Of a stretch of DNA of 64,000 nucleotides, positions 1 through 8,565 are shown one piece after another. The stretch spans positions 1,860,001-1,924,000 of the forward strand of contig NZ_CP016172.1 of NCBI RefSeq assembly GCF_001676725.1, in the 5' to 3' direction. Position numbers and translations under genes: made by a program. Within the stretch, counting starts at the first letter, position 1. Each line of letters begins with the position of its first letter. This DNA is from Bordetella flabilis. Lineage in GTDB: Bacteria > Pseudomonadota > Gammaproteobacteria > Burkholderiales > Burkholderiaceae_B. A model generated the notes under the pieces. The model had not been told where the DNA came from, made no database searches, and was given only the letters and a program-made list of their open reading frames with translations.

Positions 1-2
1 CG

Positions 3-1916
3 CCCGCGGGAACGGCGCCCGCGCGCGTATGCGGCAACTGCCTGGCCGCGCTTACGCCAGAGCAGGACCACTGCCCAGGTTGCGTGCCGGCGCCCGTGGA
101 GCCGCCCTCCACATGGGCCCTGCTGCGGCTGTGGCGCTTCGCGGTGCCGTACCAGGTACCGTTGACCCTGGGGTTTATCCTGACTGTCCTGGCCACGGCC
201 GCGACGCTGGTGGCGCCTTACCTGACAATGCCCTTAATGGACGAGGTCCTGATCCCGTTCCAGAACGGCGTGCCGATCGACGAGAGCAAGGTACTGCTGT
301 ACCTGTCGGGCCTGCTCGGTTCGGCGTTGCTGGCCTGGGTGCTGGGGTGGGGCCGTACCTATATCCTCGCCTGGGTCAGCGAGCGCATCGGCGCGGACCT
401 GCGCACCACGACCTATGAGCATATGCAGCACCTGTCGCTGGCCTACTTCGGCGGCAAGCGCACCGGGGACCTGATTGCCCGTATCGGCAGCGAGACCGAC
501 AGGATCTGCGTTTTCCTGTCGGTGCATCTGTTGGACTTCGCCACCGATGTGCTGATGATCGTGATGACGGCCGCGATCCTGATCTCCATCAATCCTTGGC
601 TGGCGCTGGTCACGCTGTTGCCGCTGCCTTTCATCGGCTGGATGATCCATGCGGTGCGCGATCACCTGCGACATGGTTTCGAGAAAGTGGACCGGGTATG
701 GTCGGAAATCACCAATGTGCTGGCCGATACCATCCCCGGTATCCGCGTGGTCAAGGCCTTCGCGCAGGAAAAGCGCGAGGTGCGCCGCTTCCGCGAGGCC
801 AACCAGCGCAACCTCGACGTCAACGACCGCGTCAACAAGGTGTGGGCGCTGTTTTCGCCTACGGTGACCTTGTTGACGGAGGTCGGCTTGCTGGTGGTGT
901 GGGTCTACGGCATCTGGCAGGTATCGCACCGCGAGATCACGGTAGGCGTGCTGGCCGCGTTCCTGTCGTATATCGGGCGCTTCTACACGCGCCTGGATTC
1001 CATGAGCCGCATTGTATCGGTGACCCAGAAGGCGGCCGCCGGCGCCAAGCGGATCTTCGATATTCTGGACCATGTATCGAGCGTGCCGGAGCCGCGCAAG
1101 CCGGTTGCCATGGACCGCGTGCAAGGCCGCATCCACCTGCGCGATGTGGGGTTTCGCTATGGCAACCGGTCGGTGATGCATGGACTGGACCTGGATATCG
1201 AACCCGGTACGATGATAGGCCTGGTTGGCCACAGCGGGTCGGGCAAGAGCACGTTGATCAACCTGATCTGCCGCTTCTACGATGTGTCGGAAGGGGCGAT
1301 ACTGGTGGACGGCGTCGACATCCGGTCAATGGCCATCGCGCAATACCGGCGCAATATCGGCCTTGTGCTGCAGGAGCCTTTCCTGTTCTTCGGCACCATC
1401 GCCGAGAACATCGCCTATGGCAAACCCGAAGCCAGCCGCGACGAGATCGTCGCGGCCGCGCGTGCCGCGCACGCCCATGAGTTCATACTCCGCCTGCCGC
1501 ATGGCTACGATTCCCTGGTGGGCGAACGCGGCCAGGCCCTTTCCGGTGGCGAACGCCAGCGCATCTCCATCGCGCGCGCCCTGTTGATCGACCCGCGCAT
1601 TCTTATCCTGGACGAGGCGACCTCGTCGGTGGATACCGCCACGGAGAAGGAAATCCAGAAAGCACTGGACAATCTGGTCCGCGGGCGCACCACCATCGCC
1701 ATCGCGCACCGGCTCAGCACGCTGCGCAAGGCCGACCGCCTGGTGGTGCTGGACCGTGGCCGTATCGTCGAACAGGGCAACCACGAGCAGCTCATGGCCG
1801 CCGGCGGGCACTATCATGAGCTTTACCAGGCGCAGGCCAGGCAGGCCGAGGCCGACAGCGCCGAACGCGACGAAGATGCCCCGGCCGGCGACGACGATCT
1901 GCTGGCCGGCAACTGA
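3..1916 (+). CDS. ABC exporter with N-terminal zinc ribbon, cyanophycin-associated type (5' end outside window)
   Basis: Fused membrane/ATPase half-transporter, cut at its 5' end by the window edge. A GTG lies at 84, but the frame stays open upstream and encodes a zinc ribbon: two CxxC pairs, CGNC at bases 30-41 and CPGC at 72-83, so the gene starts before base 1. Next comes a six-helix ABC_membrane region (about residues 50-330), then a nucleotide-binding domain with Walker A GHSGSGKST, Q-loop QEPF, signature LSGGERQ, Walker B ILILDEATSSVD and H-loop AHRLS. As a member of the exporter superfamily it should act as a dimer in the inner membrane. The DUF1854 gene follows 51 bp later; this pairing is known beside cyanophycin synthetase genes, which would lie upstream. 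The substrate is unknown. Confidence 0.85.
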   Translation, partial: PAGTAPARVCGNCLAALTPEQDHCPGCVPAPVEPPSTWALLRLWRFAVPYQVPLTLGFILTVLATAATLVAPYLTMPLMDEVLIPFQNGVPIDESKVLLYLSGLLGSALLAWVLGWGRTYILAWVSERIGADLRTTTYEHMQHLSLAYFGGKRTGDLIARIGSETDRICVFLSVHLLDFATDVLMIVMTAAILISINPWLALVTLLPLPFIGWMIHAVRDHLRHGFEKVDRVWSEITNVLADTIPGIRVVKAFAQEKREVRRFREANQRNLDVNDRVNKVWALFSPTVTLLTEVGLLVVWVYGIWQVSHREITVGVLAAFLSYIGRFYTRLDSMSRIVSVTQKAAAGAKRIFDILDHVSSVPEPRKPVAMDRVQGRIHLRDVGFRYGNRSVMHGLDLDIEPGTMIGLVGHSGSGKSTLINLICRFYDVSEGAILVDGVDIRSMAIAQYRRNIGLVLQEPFLFFGTIAENIAYGKPEASRDEIVAAARAAHAHEFILRLPHGYDSLVGERGQALSGGERQRISIARALLIDPRILILDEATSSVDTATEKEIQKALDNLVRGRTTIAIAHRLSTLRKADRLVVLDRGRIVEQGNHEQLMAAGGHYHELYQAQARQAEADSAERDEDAPAGDDDLLAGN

Positions 1917-1967
1917 GTCCACGGCGATGGCGACGAGTCCCGAAACGCAAAGACTATCCCGAGACGT

Positions 1968-2447
1968 ATGTCCTTGATTACCGCGCCCGACTTCCAGTTG
2001 CATCGCAACGCTTATGGACGGCTGGTCTACGTAGGCCCGGACGGCCATGCCATCGAAGGCGTCACGCCGGTGCGCGCGTTTCCGATTTCAGCACCCGACG
2101 GCGGATGCTCGCTGGTGGATCCGTCCGGGCACGAGGTGACCTGGATCGCCCGCATGGACGACTTGCCCCAGGCCATGCGCGGCTTGCTGCAGGAAGCGCT
2201 GAACGCGCGTGATTTCATGCCTCGCATCCAGCGCATCGTGTCGGTGTCGGGCTATGCCACCCCGAGCACCTGGACAGTACAGACGGATCGCGGCGCCACG
2301 GCCTTCCTGCTGCGCGGCGAGGAAGATATTCGCCGGCTCGCGGCCCACGCGCTGTTGATCGCCGACAACCACGGCGTGCACTACCTGTTGCCGGACATGC
2401 GCGCGCTGGACAAGCACAGCCGCAAGCTGCTGGACCGTTTCCTGTAG
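1968..2447 (+). CDS. DUF1854 protein, partner of the zinc-ribbon ABC transporter
   Basis: A 159-residue soluble protein with no signal peptide or membrane segment. Sequence style (HRNAYGRLVYV near the N terminus, WIARMDDLP in the middle, a C-terminal LDKHSRKLLDRFL) fits the DUF1854 family, which is found next to ABC exporters in cyanophycin gene neighbourhoods. It lies 51 bp after the transporter on the same strand and is probably cotranscribed. Its biochemical role is not known; an accessory role for the transporter is inferred from the pairing only. It converges with the next gene, leaving 5 bp between the two stop codons. Confidence 0.8.
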   Translation: MSLITAPDFQLHRNAYGRLVYVGPDGHAIEGVTPVRAFPISAPDGGCSLVDPSGHEVTWIARMDDLPQAMRGLLQEALNARDFMPRIQRIVSVSGYATPSTWTVQTDRGATAFLLRGEEDIRRLAAHALLIADNHGVHYLLPDMRALDKHSRKLLDRFL

Positions 2448-2452
2448 GGGCC

Positions 2453-3919
2453 TCAGCGCGTGGCGTAGCGACGCGCCGTCGCCAGTGCCCCGTCCTTCGC
2501 CAGCGCGGCGAAGGCCGATCGCACGCTGGCGACAAAGCGCAGGTCCGCCGCCAGCGCCGGGGGAAAGATTTCCCGCACGCCGAGCAGGCGCTCCACGAGT
2601 CCATCTTCACCCTGGCTGACCAGTGCGCGCAGGTGATCGGCCATGGGGTCGTTCAGTTCCAAGGCCGTGCCTCGTTCGGAACGGCCGCCGAGGAACCGCA
2701 TCCATGCGGCCACGGCGAGCGCCAGGCGGTGCACGGCATAACCGTCCCGCAAGCGGTCGGACACCGTGCCCAGCAGCCGGGGAGGCAGCTTCTGGCTGCC
2801 GTCCATGGCGATCTGTATGCAGCGATGCTTGAGCGCCGGGTTGGCAAGGCGGGTCAGCAATTGGTCGCGATAGGACAGCCGGTCGAAGGTCGCCGGCACG
2901 GTCAGCGTGGGCGCGATGTCGTCGGTCATCATGCGGTGCAGCAGGGCGCGCAAGTCCGCGTTGGCGATGGCGGCGTCGACCGTGTCGATGTCCGCCAGCA
3001 GCGCCAGGTAGGCCAAGGTGGAATGGCAGCCGTTCAGCATGCGCAGCTTGCCGACCTCATAGGGCGTGACGTCGCTCACCAGCAGGGCGCCGGCCTGTTC
3101 CCAGGCCGGGCGTCCCGCCGGGAAATTGTCCTCGATGACCCACTGCCGGAAGCTCTCGCTGGGCACGGGCCAGGCGTCCGCGCATCCCAACGCCGCGGCG
3201 GCGGCCTTGCGGTCGGCCTCCGAGGTGGCCGGTACGATGCGATCGACCATGGTGGAGGGAAAAGCCACTTCGCTGTCGATCCATGCGCCGAGCGCCGGAT
3301 CAAGGGCGCGCGCGTAATCCACGACCGCACGGCGCAGGGCCACGCCGTTGTGCGCCAGGTTGTCGCAGGACAGTACCGTAAAGGGATGCTCGCGGCGCGT
3401 GCGCAGCGCCGCCACCAGATAACCCGGCACGCTTTGCGGATGATCCGGGTCCTTCAGGTCGCGCGCGATGAGCGGATGCGAAAAATCCAGTCCGCCGGTC
3501 TTCGGGTCCAGGCAATAGCCTTTCTCCGTCACGGTAAGAGAGACGATCCTTACCTTGGGATCGCGCATGGCGGCGAGCACGGCCTGCGGTTCTTCCGGAG
3601 CGACCAGGATGCCGCGCAGCGCGCGGGCGACGCGGACTCGCTCGCCGTCCGTGTCGCGGACCAGCACGCTGTAGAGGAAATCCTGCGGCGCCAGCGCGTC
3701 GCGCGTGTCGGCGCGGCGCAGCGATACGCCGCATATGCCCCAGTCGCCGCCGGCGGCCAGCATGGCGTCCTCCGTGTACATGGCCTGGTGGGCCCGGTGG
3801 AAATTGCCCAGCCCCAGGTGCACGATGCCGATGCCGGGCTCCTTCCACGGCAGTGCGGGCAGGTGATCGCGCAGGTGTGGCAGTCGTTCCAGGTTCAGGC
3901 GGGGCAGGGGAGCGTTCAT
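2453..3919 (-). CDS. uxuB: mannitol dehydrogenase family oxidoreductase, probable D-mannonate oxidoreductase (fructuronate reductase)
   Basis: A 488-residue NAD(P)-dependent polyol/hexuronate dehydrogenase. The N-terminal Rossmann part carries GIVHLGLGNFHRAHQA, and the C-terminal part carries the family catalytic signature KLRMLNGCH (K-x4-N-x2-H), so an active enzyme is likely. The family includes mannitol, altronate and mannonate dehydrogenases. The divergent neighbour encodes mannonate dehydratase, so interconversion of D-fructuronate and D-mannonate is the best guess. It is transcribed away from manD across a 188-bp shared regulatory gap. Exact substrate is inferred from context; mannitol or arabinitol oxidation cannot be excluded. 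Confidence 0.8.
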   Translation of the reverse strand: MNAPLPRLNLERLPHLRDHLPALPWKEPGIGIVHLGLGNFHRAHQAMYTEDAMLAAGGDWGICGVSLRRADTRDALAPQDFLYSVLVRDTDGERVRVARALRGILVAPEEPQAVLAAMRDPKVRIVSLTVTEKGYCLDPKTGGLDFSHPLIARDLKDPDHPQSVPGYLVAALRTRREHPFTVLSCDNLAHNGVALRRAVVDYARALDPALGAWIDSEVAFPSTMVDRIVPATSEADRKAAAAALGCADAWPVPSESFRQWVIEDNFPAGRPAWEQAGALLVSDVTPYEVGKLRMLNGCHSTLAYLALLADIDTVDAAIANADLRALLHRMMTDDIAPTLTVPATFDRLSYRDQLLTRLANPALKHRCIQIAMDGSQKLPPRLLGTVSDRLRDGYAVHRLALAVAAWMRFLGGRSERGTALELNDPMADHLRALVSQGEDGLVERLLGVREIFPPALAADLRFVASVRSAFAALAKDGALATARRYATR

Positions 3920-4039
3920 TTGGCGGGTAAGGTTCGGCGGGTACGGCGATCAGGGACCAGGCGGAGCCCGGCGATACAACACTATATCGGCTCGTGCCCT
4001 GCTGGGCGCGGATTGTCCCGTCCCAGTGTGGGCGTTGAA

Positions 4040-4058
4040 CTGGTATGGTAGTATCCAG
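4040..4058. promoter_or_regulatory. candidate operator between uxuB-like gene and manD
   Basis: The interrupted inverted repeat CTGGTATGGTAGTATCCAG lies in the divergent gap, 50 bp before manD. It resembles the TGGTAT half-site seen for FadR-type hexuronate regulators (UxuR/ExuR), and a FadR-type gene closes this cluster. A TTGAAC hexamer just before it could be a -35 for manD. The arms match only at their outer four bases, so this is a weak call. Confidence 0.3.
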
Positions 4059-4107
4059 GCCCTCGGTGCGGCAAGTCGTATCCGCGCCGGTGCCCAGCGG
4101 AGCGCCT

Positions 4108-5316
4108 ATGAAAATTATCCATGCCGAGGTCATCGTCACGTGCCCCGGCCGCAATTTCGTTACCTTGAAAGTGGTCACGGACCAGGGCGTGTACGGCATC
4201 GGCGATGCCACGCTGAACGGGCGCGAACTCGCCGTCGCGTCGTACCTGAAGGATCATGTCTGCCCAGTCCTGATCGGACGTGACCCGCGCAACATCGAAG
4301 ACACGTGGCAGTACCTCTACAAGGGGGCGTACTGGCGACGCGGGCCCGTGACGATGTCGGCCATCGCGGCGGTCGACATGGCGCTGTGGGACATCAAGGG
4401 AAAGATGGCGGGCATGCCGCTCTACCAACTGCTGGGCGGCGCTTCGCGCGAGCGTGTGATGGTCTATGGCCACGCCACGGGCCGCGATCTGCCGGAAGCG
4501 CTGGACAAGTATGCGGAGCATATCGACCAAGGTTTCCAGGCCATACGCATCCAGTGCGGCGTGCCCGGCATGCAATCGGTCTATGGGGTCACCAAGGGTG
4601 GAGGGGCGTACGAACCCGCGACCAAGGGTTGGCCCCAAGAGGAGTCCTGGTCCAGCGAAAAGTACCTGGACTTCATCCCACGGCTGTTCGAGGCGGTGCG
4701 CGACCGGTTCGGCTTCGAAACCCACCTGCTGCATGACGTGCATCATCGGCTCACGCCTATCGAGGCCGCCCGGCTGGGCAAGGCCCTGGAGCCTTATCGC
4801 CTGTTCTGGATGGAAGATCCCACGCCAGCGGAGAACCAGGAGGCTTTTCGCCTGATCCGCCAGCACACCGTGACGCCCATCGCGGTGGGGGAGATTTTCA
4901 ACAGTATCTGGGACTGCAAGCAGTTGATAGAGGAACAACTGATCGACTACATCCGCACCACGGTCACCCATGCCGGCGGCATCACGCATATGCGCCGCAT
5001 CGCCGATTTCGCCTCGATGTACCAGGTGAGGACGGGCGCCCACGGGCCGTCGGACCTGTCGCCGGTCTGCATGGGCGCGGCGCTGCACTTCGACCTGTGG
5101 GTGCCCAATTTCGGGGTGCAGGAATACATGGGCTACCCGCAGGCCGCCCTGGATGTATTTCCCCATGCCTGGGAATTCCGGCAAGGCAGCATGCACCCGG
5201 GCGATGCGCCCGGACTGGGCGTGGATATCGACGAAAAACTGGCGGCCCGCTACCCCTATGAGCCGGCCTATCTGCCGGTGGCGCGGCTGGAAGACGGCAC
5301 GCTGTGGAATTGGTAG
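4108..5316 (+). CDS. manD: D-mannonate dehydratase, enolase superfamily (ManD/RspA type)
   Basis: A 402-residue enolase-superfamily enzyme that dehydrates D-mannonate to 2-keto-3-deoxy-D-gluconate. The start at 4108 gives the typical N terminus [14 protein letters not shown]; an upstream in-frame extension to 4045 has no family character. The capping domain (about 1-120) holds [15 protein letters not shown], and the barrel holds metal-binding carboxylates in HDVHH, MEDPTP and VGEIF, with the late segment [12 protein letters not shown] typical of ManD. The family also contains slow or non-mannonate members (RspA), but the adjacent fructuronate reductase-like gene supports hexuronate catabolism. 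The permease follows after 46 bp. Confidence 0.88.
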   Translation: MKIIHAEVIVTCPGRNFVTLKVVTDQGVYGIGDATLNGRELAVASYLKDHVCPVLIGRDPRNIEDTWQYLYKGAYWRRGPVTMSAIAAVDMALWDIKGKMAGMPLYQLLGGASRERVMVYGHATGRDLPEALDKYAEHIDQGFQAIRIQCGVPGMQSVYGVTKGGGAYEPATKGWPQEESWSSEKYLDFIPRLFEAVRDRFGFETHLLHDVHHRLTPIEAARLGKALEPYRLFWMEDPTPAENQEAFRLIRQHTVTPIAVGEIFNSIWDCKQLIEEQLIDYIRTTVTHAGGITHMRRIADFASMYQVRTGAHGPSDLSPVCMGAALHFDLWVPNFGVQEYMGYPQAALDVFPHAWEFRQGSMHPGDAPGLGVDIDEKLAARYPYEPAYLPVARLEDGTLWNW

Positions 5317-5362
5317 GTGGGCTGCGGCCCTGACCCATAACGATCTATCCAGTGGAGCAGAC

Positions 5363-6712
5363 ATGAGCACCCTACGCAGCGCGGCCGTCCAGCCCGCGCC
5401 TACGAACGCGCCGACCACCATGCTGCGGCGTGCCGCCGTGGCGTCGACCATCGGCACCGCGGCCGAGTACTACGACTTTTTCGTCTATGCCACGGCGGCG
5501 GTGTTGTTCTTCGGCAAGCTGTTCTTTCCGAGTTCGGACCCCATGGTGGGGACGTTCGCGGCATTCGCCACCTATGCGGTGGGCTTTCTCGCGCGGCCGA
5601 TTGGCGGCGTGGTGTTCGGGCACTTCGGTGACCGGCTGGGCCGCAAGAAGGCGCTGGTCGTGACCATCCTGATCGTCGGGTTGGGCACTTTCGTCATCGG
5701 CCTGATGCCGACGTATGACGAGATCGGCTTCTGGGCGCCGCTGGCCCTGGTCCTGATCCGCATCCTGCAGGGTTTCGGCGTGGGCGGCGAACAGGCCGGG
5801 GCCGTGCTGATGACGGCCGAGTATGCGCCGCGCCAGCGCCGCGGTTTCTACGCGAGCTGGGTGCAATTGGGCGCCCCGGCGGGGTTCCTGCTCCCGGCGG
5901 GCCTGTTCGCGCTGCTGACCTCCACGCTCACGGAAACCCAGATGCTGGCATGGGGGTGGCGCATCCCCTTCCTGCTTAGCCTGCTGCTGGTCATCATCGG
6001 CCTGTATGTGCGCTTGCGCATCGACGAATCGCCGGTGTTCGACGAGATCCGCAAGACCCGCGCGGTGGAGTCGCGGCCGGTGGTGGAAGTCCTGCGGGCC
6101 TACCCCGGCATCATCACCAAGGGCGTGTTCGCCAAGCTGGTCGAGGCATGCGCCTTCGCCATGTACAGCACCATCGTGCTGGCCTACGGCAAGGCCAACC
6201 ACCTCAACGATGCGTGGCTGCTGCAAAGCATCCTGCTGGCCGTCGGCATCGAGCTGTGCACCATCCCGTTGGCCGGCTGGCTTTCGGACAAATTCGGCCG
6301 CCGCCCGGTGTATATGGCAGGCGCGGTCGTGCAGATCATCATGGTGGTGCCGTTCTTCCTGATGCTGGATTCGGGCAGCCGGCTGTTGACCCACCTGGCC
6401 ATGATCCTGGTCCTGTCGGTGGGCCACGCCTTGTCCTATTCACCCCAGGCCTCGATGTTCCCGGAGCTGTTTCCGACGCGCGTGCGATGCAGCGGCATCG
6501 CCCTGATATGGCAGATCGGCTCGTTGATCGGCAGCGGCATCCTCGGCCTGTTGGCGGTCAAGATCATCCAACTGAGCGGCGGCCACTACGCGGGGCTGGC
6601 GGTCTATATGCTGGTGCTCGGGGTGGCATCGCTGCTGGCATTGCGCCTGCTGCCGGAGACGGCCCCGGTAGGCCGCGGCGGCACCGACCTGCATGACTGG
6701 GGCCAGCGCTGA
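5363..6712 (+). CDS. MFS transporter of the metabolite:H+ symporter (MHS) family
   Basis: A 449-residue inner membrane permease with about twelve hydrophobic helices. MHS hallmarks are the N-terminal TIGTAAEYYDFFVYA, the loop 2-3 motif GHFGDRLGRKKAL, and the repeat version LSDKFGRRP in the second half. The start at 5363 is used because the open frame before it lies inside manD. Relatives carry shikimate, alpha-ketoglutarate, citrate or betaines. Here its position between manD and a FadR-type regulator suggests uptake of a sugar acid such as a hexuronate or mannonate; this is inference. Proton symport is expected from the family. Confidence 0.85.
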   Translation: MSTLRSAAVQPAPTNAPTTMLRRAAVASTIGTAAEYYDFFVYATAAVLFFGKLFFPSSDPMVGTFAAFATYAVGFLARPIGGVVFGHFGDRLGRKKALVVTILIVGLGTFVIGLMPTYDEIGFWAPLALVLIRILQGFGVGGEQAGAVLMTAEYAPRQRRGFYASWVQLGAPAGFLLPAGLFALLTSTLTETQMLAWGWRIPFLLSLLLVIIGLYVRLRIDESPVFDEIRKTRAVESRPVVEVLRAYPGIITKGVFAKLVEACAFAMYSTIVLAYGKANHLNDAWLLQSILLAVGIELCTIPLAGWLSDKFGRRPVYMAGAVVQIIMVVPFFLMLDSGSRLLTHLAMILVLSVGHALSYSPQASMFPELFPTRVRCSGIALIWQIGSLIGSGILGLLAVKIIQLSGGHYAGLAVYMLVLGVASLLALRLLPETAPVGRGGTDLHDWGQR

Positions 6713-6773
6713 AGAGGGCTGGCGCAAGCGCAACGATATACTCCGCCACGGTACAGGTGGATGGGACAGTGAC

Positions 6774-7502
6774 ATGGTGACCGCGCGCAAGACATCGAAC
6801 GGCGGGCTGGCTTTGCTGCCCGCCTTGGCCGGGACCCTCGCGCCGGTCAACCAGCAGATCTACCGCGCGTTGCGCGAAGCCATCGTCAAGGGCATCTTCC
6901 CGCCCGGGTCGCCGCTGTCGGAAAAGGACATCTCCGAGCGATTCGGTGTATCGCGCCAACCGGTGCGCGAAGCCTTCATCAAATTGGGCGAGGCCGGCCT
7001 GGTGCAGGTGTTGCCGCAGCGCGGCACCTTCGTGATGCGCATTTCGCCCAAGCGCGTGGAGGATGGGCGTTTCATCCGCGAAGCGGTCGAAGTCGCCGTG
7101 GCGGCGCGCGCGGCGCAACACGTCACGGCTGCGCAGCTCGACGCCATGGCCGAGCAGCTGGCGCTGCAGCGCCGCGCCGCGCGGGACAACGATACGGCCG
7201 CCTTCCTCGACCTGGACGACGCGTTTCACCAGGCGATCGCCGGCGCCGCGGACTGTCCCTCGGTATGGCAGACCATCGAGAACATCAAGGCGAATATGGA
7301 CAGGGTGCGTTATCTTAGCCTGGGCGAGGTCTCGCCCCTGCCGATGTTGATCGCGCAGCACGAGGCGATATTCCAGGCCCTGCATGCCGGCGATCCGCAG
7401 GCCGCGCAAGCCGCCATGCAGCACCATCTGCGGGAACTGACCATGTCGTACGCGCCGATACGCGCGCGCAATCCGGATTGGTTCGGCGCGGAGGACGTGT
7501 AA
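6774..7502 (+). CDS. GntR family regulator, FadR subfamily (FCD domain)
   Basis: A 242-residue DNA-binding regulator. The N-terminal winged helix (about residues 20-90) carries the GntR signature around ISERFGVSRQPVREAF and LVQVLPQRGTFV; the C-terminal part is an all-helical FCD ligand domain with conserved acidic and His residues (DLDDAFHQAI, the later HHLREL). FCD proteins usually bind sugar acids or carboxylates with a metal. It ends the manD-permease unit, 61 bp after the permease, and probably controls that unit and the divergent uxuB-like gene. It converges with wspR, with 20 bp between the stops. Confidence 0.85.
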   Translation: MVTARKTSNGGLALLPALAGTLAPVNQQIYRALREAIVKGIFPPGSPLSEKDISERFGVSRQPVREAFIKLGEAGLVQVLPQRGTFVMRISPKRVEDGRFIREAVEVAVAARAAQHVTAAQLDAMAEQLALQRRAARDNDTAAFLDLDDAFHQAIAGAADCPSVWQTIENIKANMDRVRYLSLGEVSPLPMLIAQHEAIFQALHAGDPQAAQAAMQHHLRELTMSYAPIRARNPDWFGAEDV

Positions 7503-7522
7503 GGCGCCGCACGAACGACGCT

Positions 7523-8548
7523 TCAGGCGGGATCGGGATCGTTCTGTCCCATGACGCGATTGCGACCGTGGCGCTTGGCGTTGTAGAGGCCGCGGTCCGC
7601 CGCGTCGATGATCTGCGTGTACCGGTCCAGCCGGTCCGGCACCAGGGTGGCGATCCCCACGCTGACCGTCAGCCACTCGGATGTCGATGAATCGCGGTGA
7701 GGGATGTGCAGTCCTTCGATGGAGCGACGTATCTTCTCCGCCACCAGCCGGGTGCCCGCCGACGAGGTGCCAGGCAGGACGACGGTGAACTCCTCCCCGC
7801 CGAAGCGCGCCGACAAGTCGGTGGACCTGTCGCAGCAGCTGCCGATGGTATGGGCCACCTTCTTGAGTACCTCGTCGCCCGCCATGTGGCCGTAGGCGTC
7901 GTTGTAGCTCTTGAAATGGTCCACGTCGATCATCAGCATGCTGATCTCGGTCTGCTCGCGCATGGCGCGTTTCCATTCGGCGCTCAGGTAGCTGTCGAAG
8001 TAGCGGCGGTTGGCCAGGCCCGTCAGTCCGTCGGAATTGGTGAGCCGGCGCAGCTCCAGGTTGATTTCCATCAATTGCTGCTGGCTCTCGCGCAGCGCCC
8101 GGTACGCTTCGTCGCGCTGCTGCATGGCCTGGTAGGAGCGGGAGTGATAGCGGATGCGCGCGACCAGTTCGATGGTGTCGGGCAGCTTCACCAGGTAGTC
8201 GTTGGCGCCGGCGCTGAAGGCGGCGCTCTTGACGGCTGCATCTTCCTTGGAGGACAGCACGATGATCGGAATGTCGCGCGTGGCGGGGTTGGCGCGATAG
8301 GCGCGCACCAGCGTCAATCCGTCCACGCCGGGGAGCACCAGGTCCTGCAGGATGACGGTGGGCCGCGTCTGCGTGGCGACGTTCAGCGCCTCCTGCGGGT
8401 CGGGGCAGAAGTGAAAGTCCAGGTTCGGCTCATGGGCCAATGCACGACGTATGGCTTCGCCGACCATGACCTGGTCGTCGACCAGCAGCACCATCGCGTT
8501 CTGCGGCTTGTTGTCGAGGCCCGCCGTATAGTCGATGACAGGTTCCAT
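7523..8548 (-). CDS. wspR: WspR-type response regulator diguanylate cyclase (REC-GGDEF)
   Basis: A 341-residue output protein of the Wsp pathway that makes cyclic di-GMP. The receiver domain (about residues 18-135) has acidic pair D24-D25 and phosphoacceptor D69 in LQDLVLPGVDG. A coiled helix leads to the GGDEF domain, with active motif GGEEF at about 250-254 and an intact inhibitory I-site RSTD at 241-244, five residues before it, so product inhibition is expected. The ATG at 8548 is chosen over a TTG at 8569 because AAAGGA lies just upstream of it. It is last in the operon, 17 bp after wspF. Confidence 0.93.
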   Translation of the reverse strand: MEPVIDYTAGLDNKPQNAMVLLVDDQVMVGEAIRRALAHEPNLDFHFCPDPQEALNVATQTRPTVILQDLVLPGVDGLTLVRAYRANPATRDIPIIVLSSKEDAAVKSAAFSAGANDYLVKLPDTIELVARIRYHSRSYQAMQQRDEAYRALRESQQQLMEINLELRRLTNSDGLTGLANRRYFDSYLSAEWKRAMREQTEISMLMIDVDHFKSYNDAYGHMAGDEVLKKVAHTIGSCCDRSTDLSARFGGEEFTVVLPGTSSAGTRLVAEKIRRSIEGLHIPHRDSSTSEWLTVSVGIATLVPDRLDRYTQIIDAADRGLYNAKRHGRNRVMGQNDPDPA

Positions 8549-8565
8549 GCTGTTTCCTTTGGCCG

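Noticed and set aside
2633..4051. A long plus-strand open frame of 472 codons opposite the uxuB-like gene
   Set aside because: It mirrors a well-conserved enzyme on the other strand, is His/Gln/Arg-rich, and shows no domain; high GC makes such antisense frames common here.
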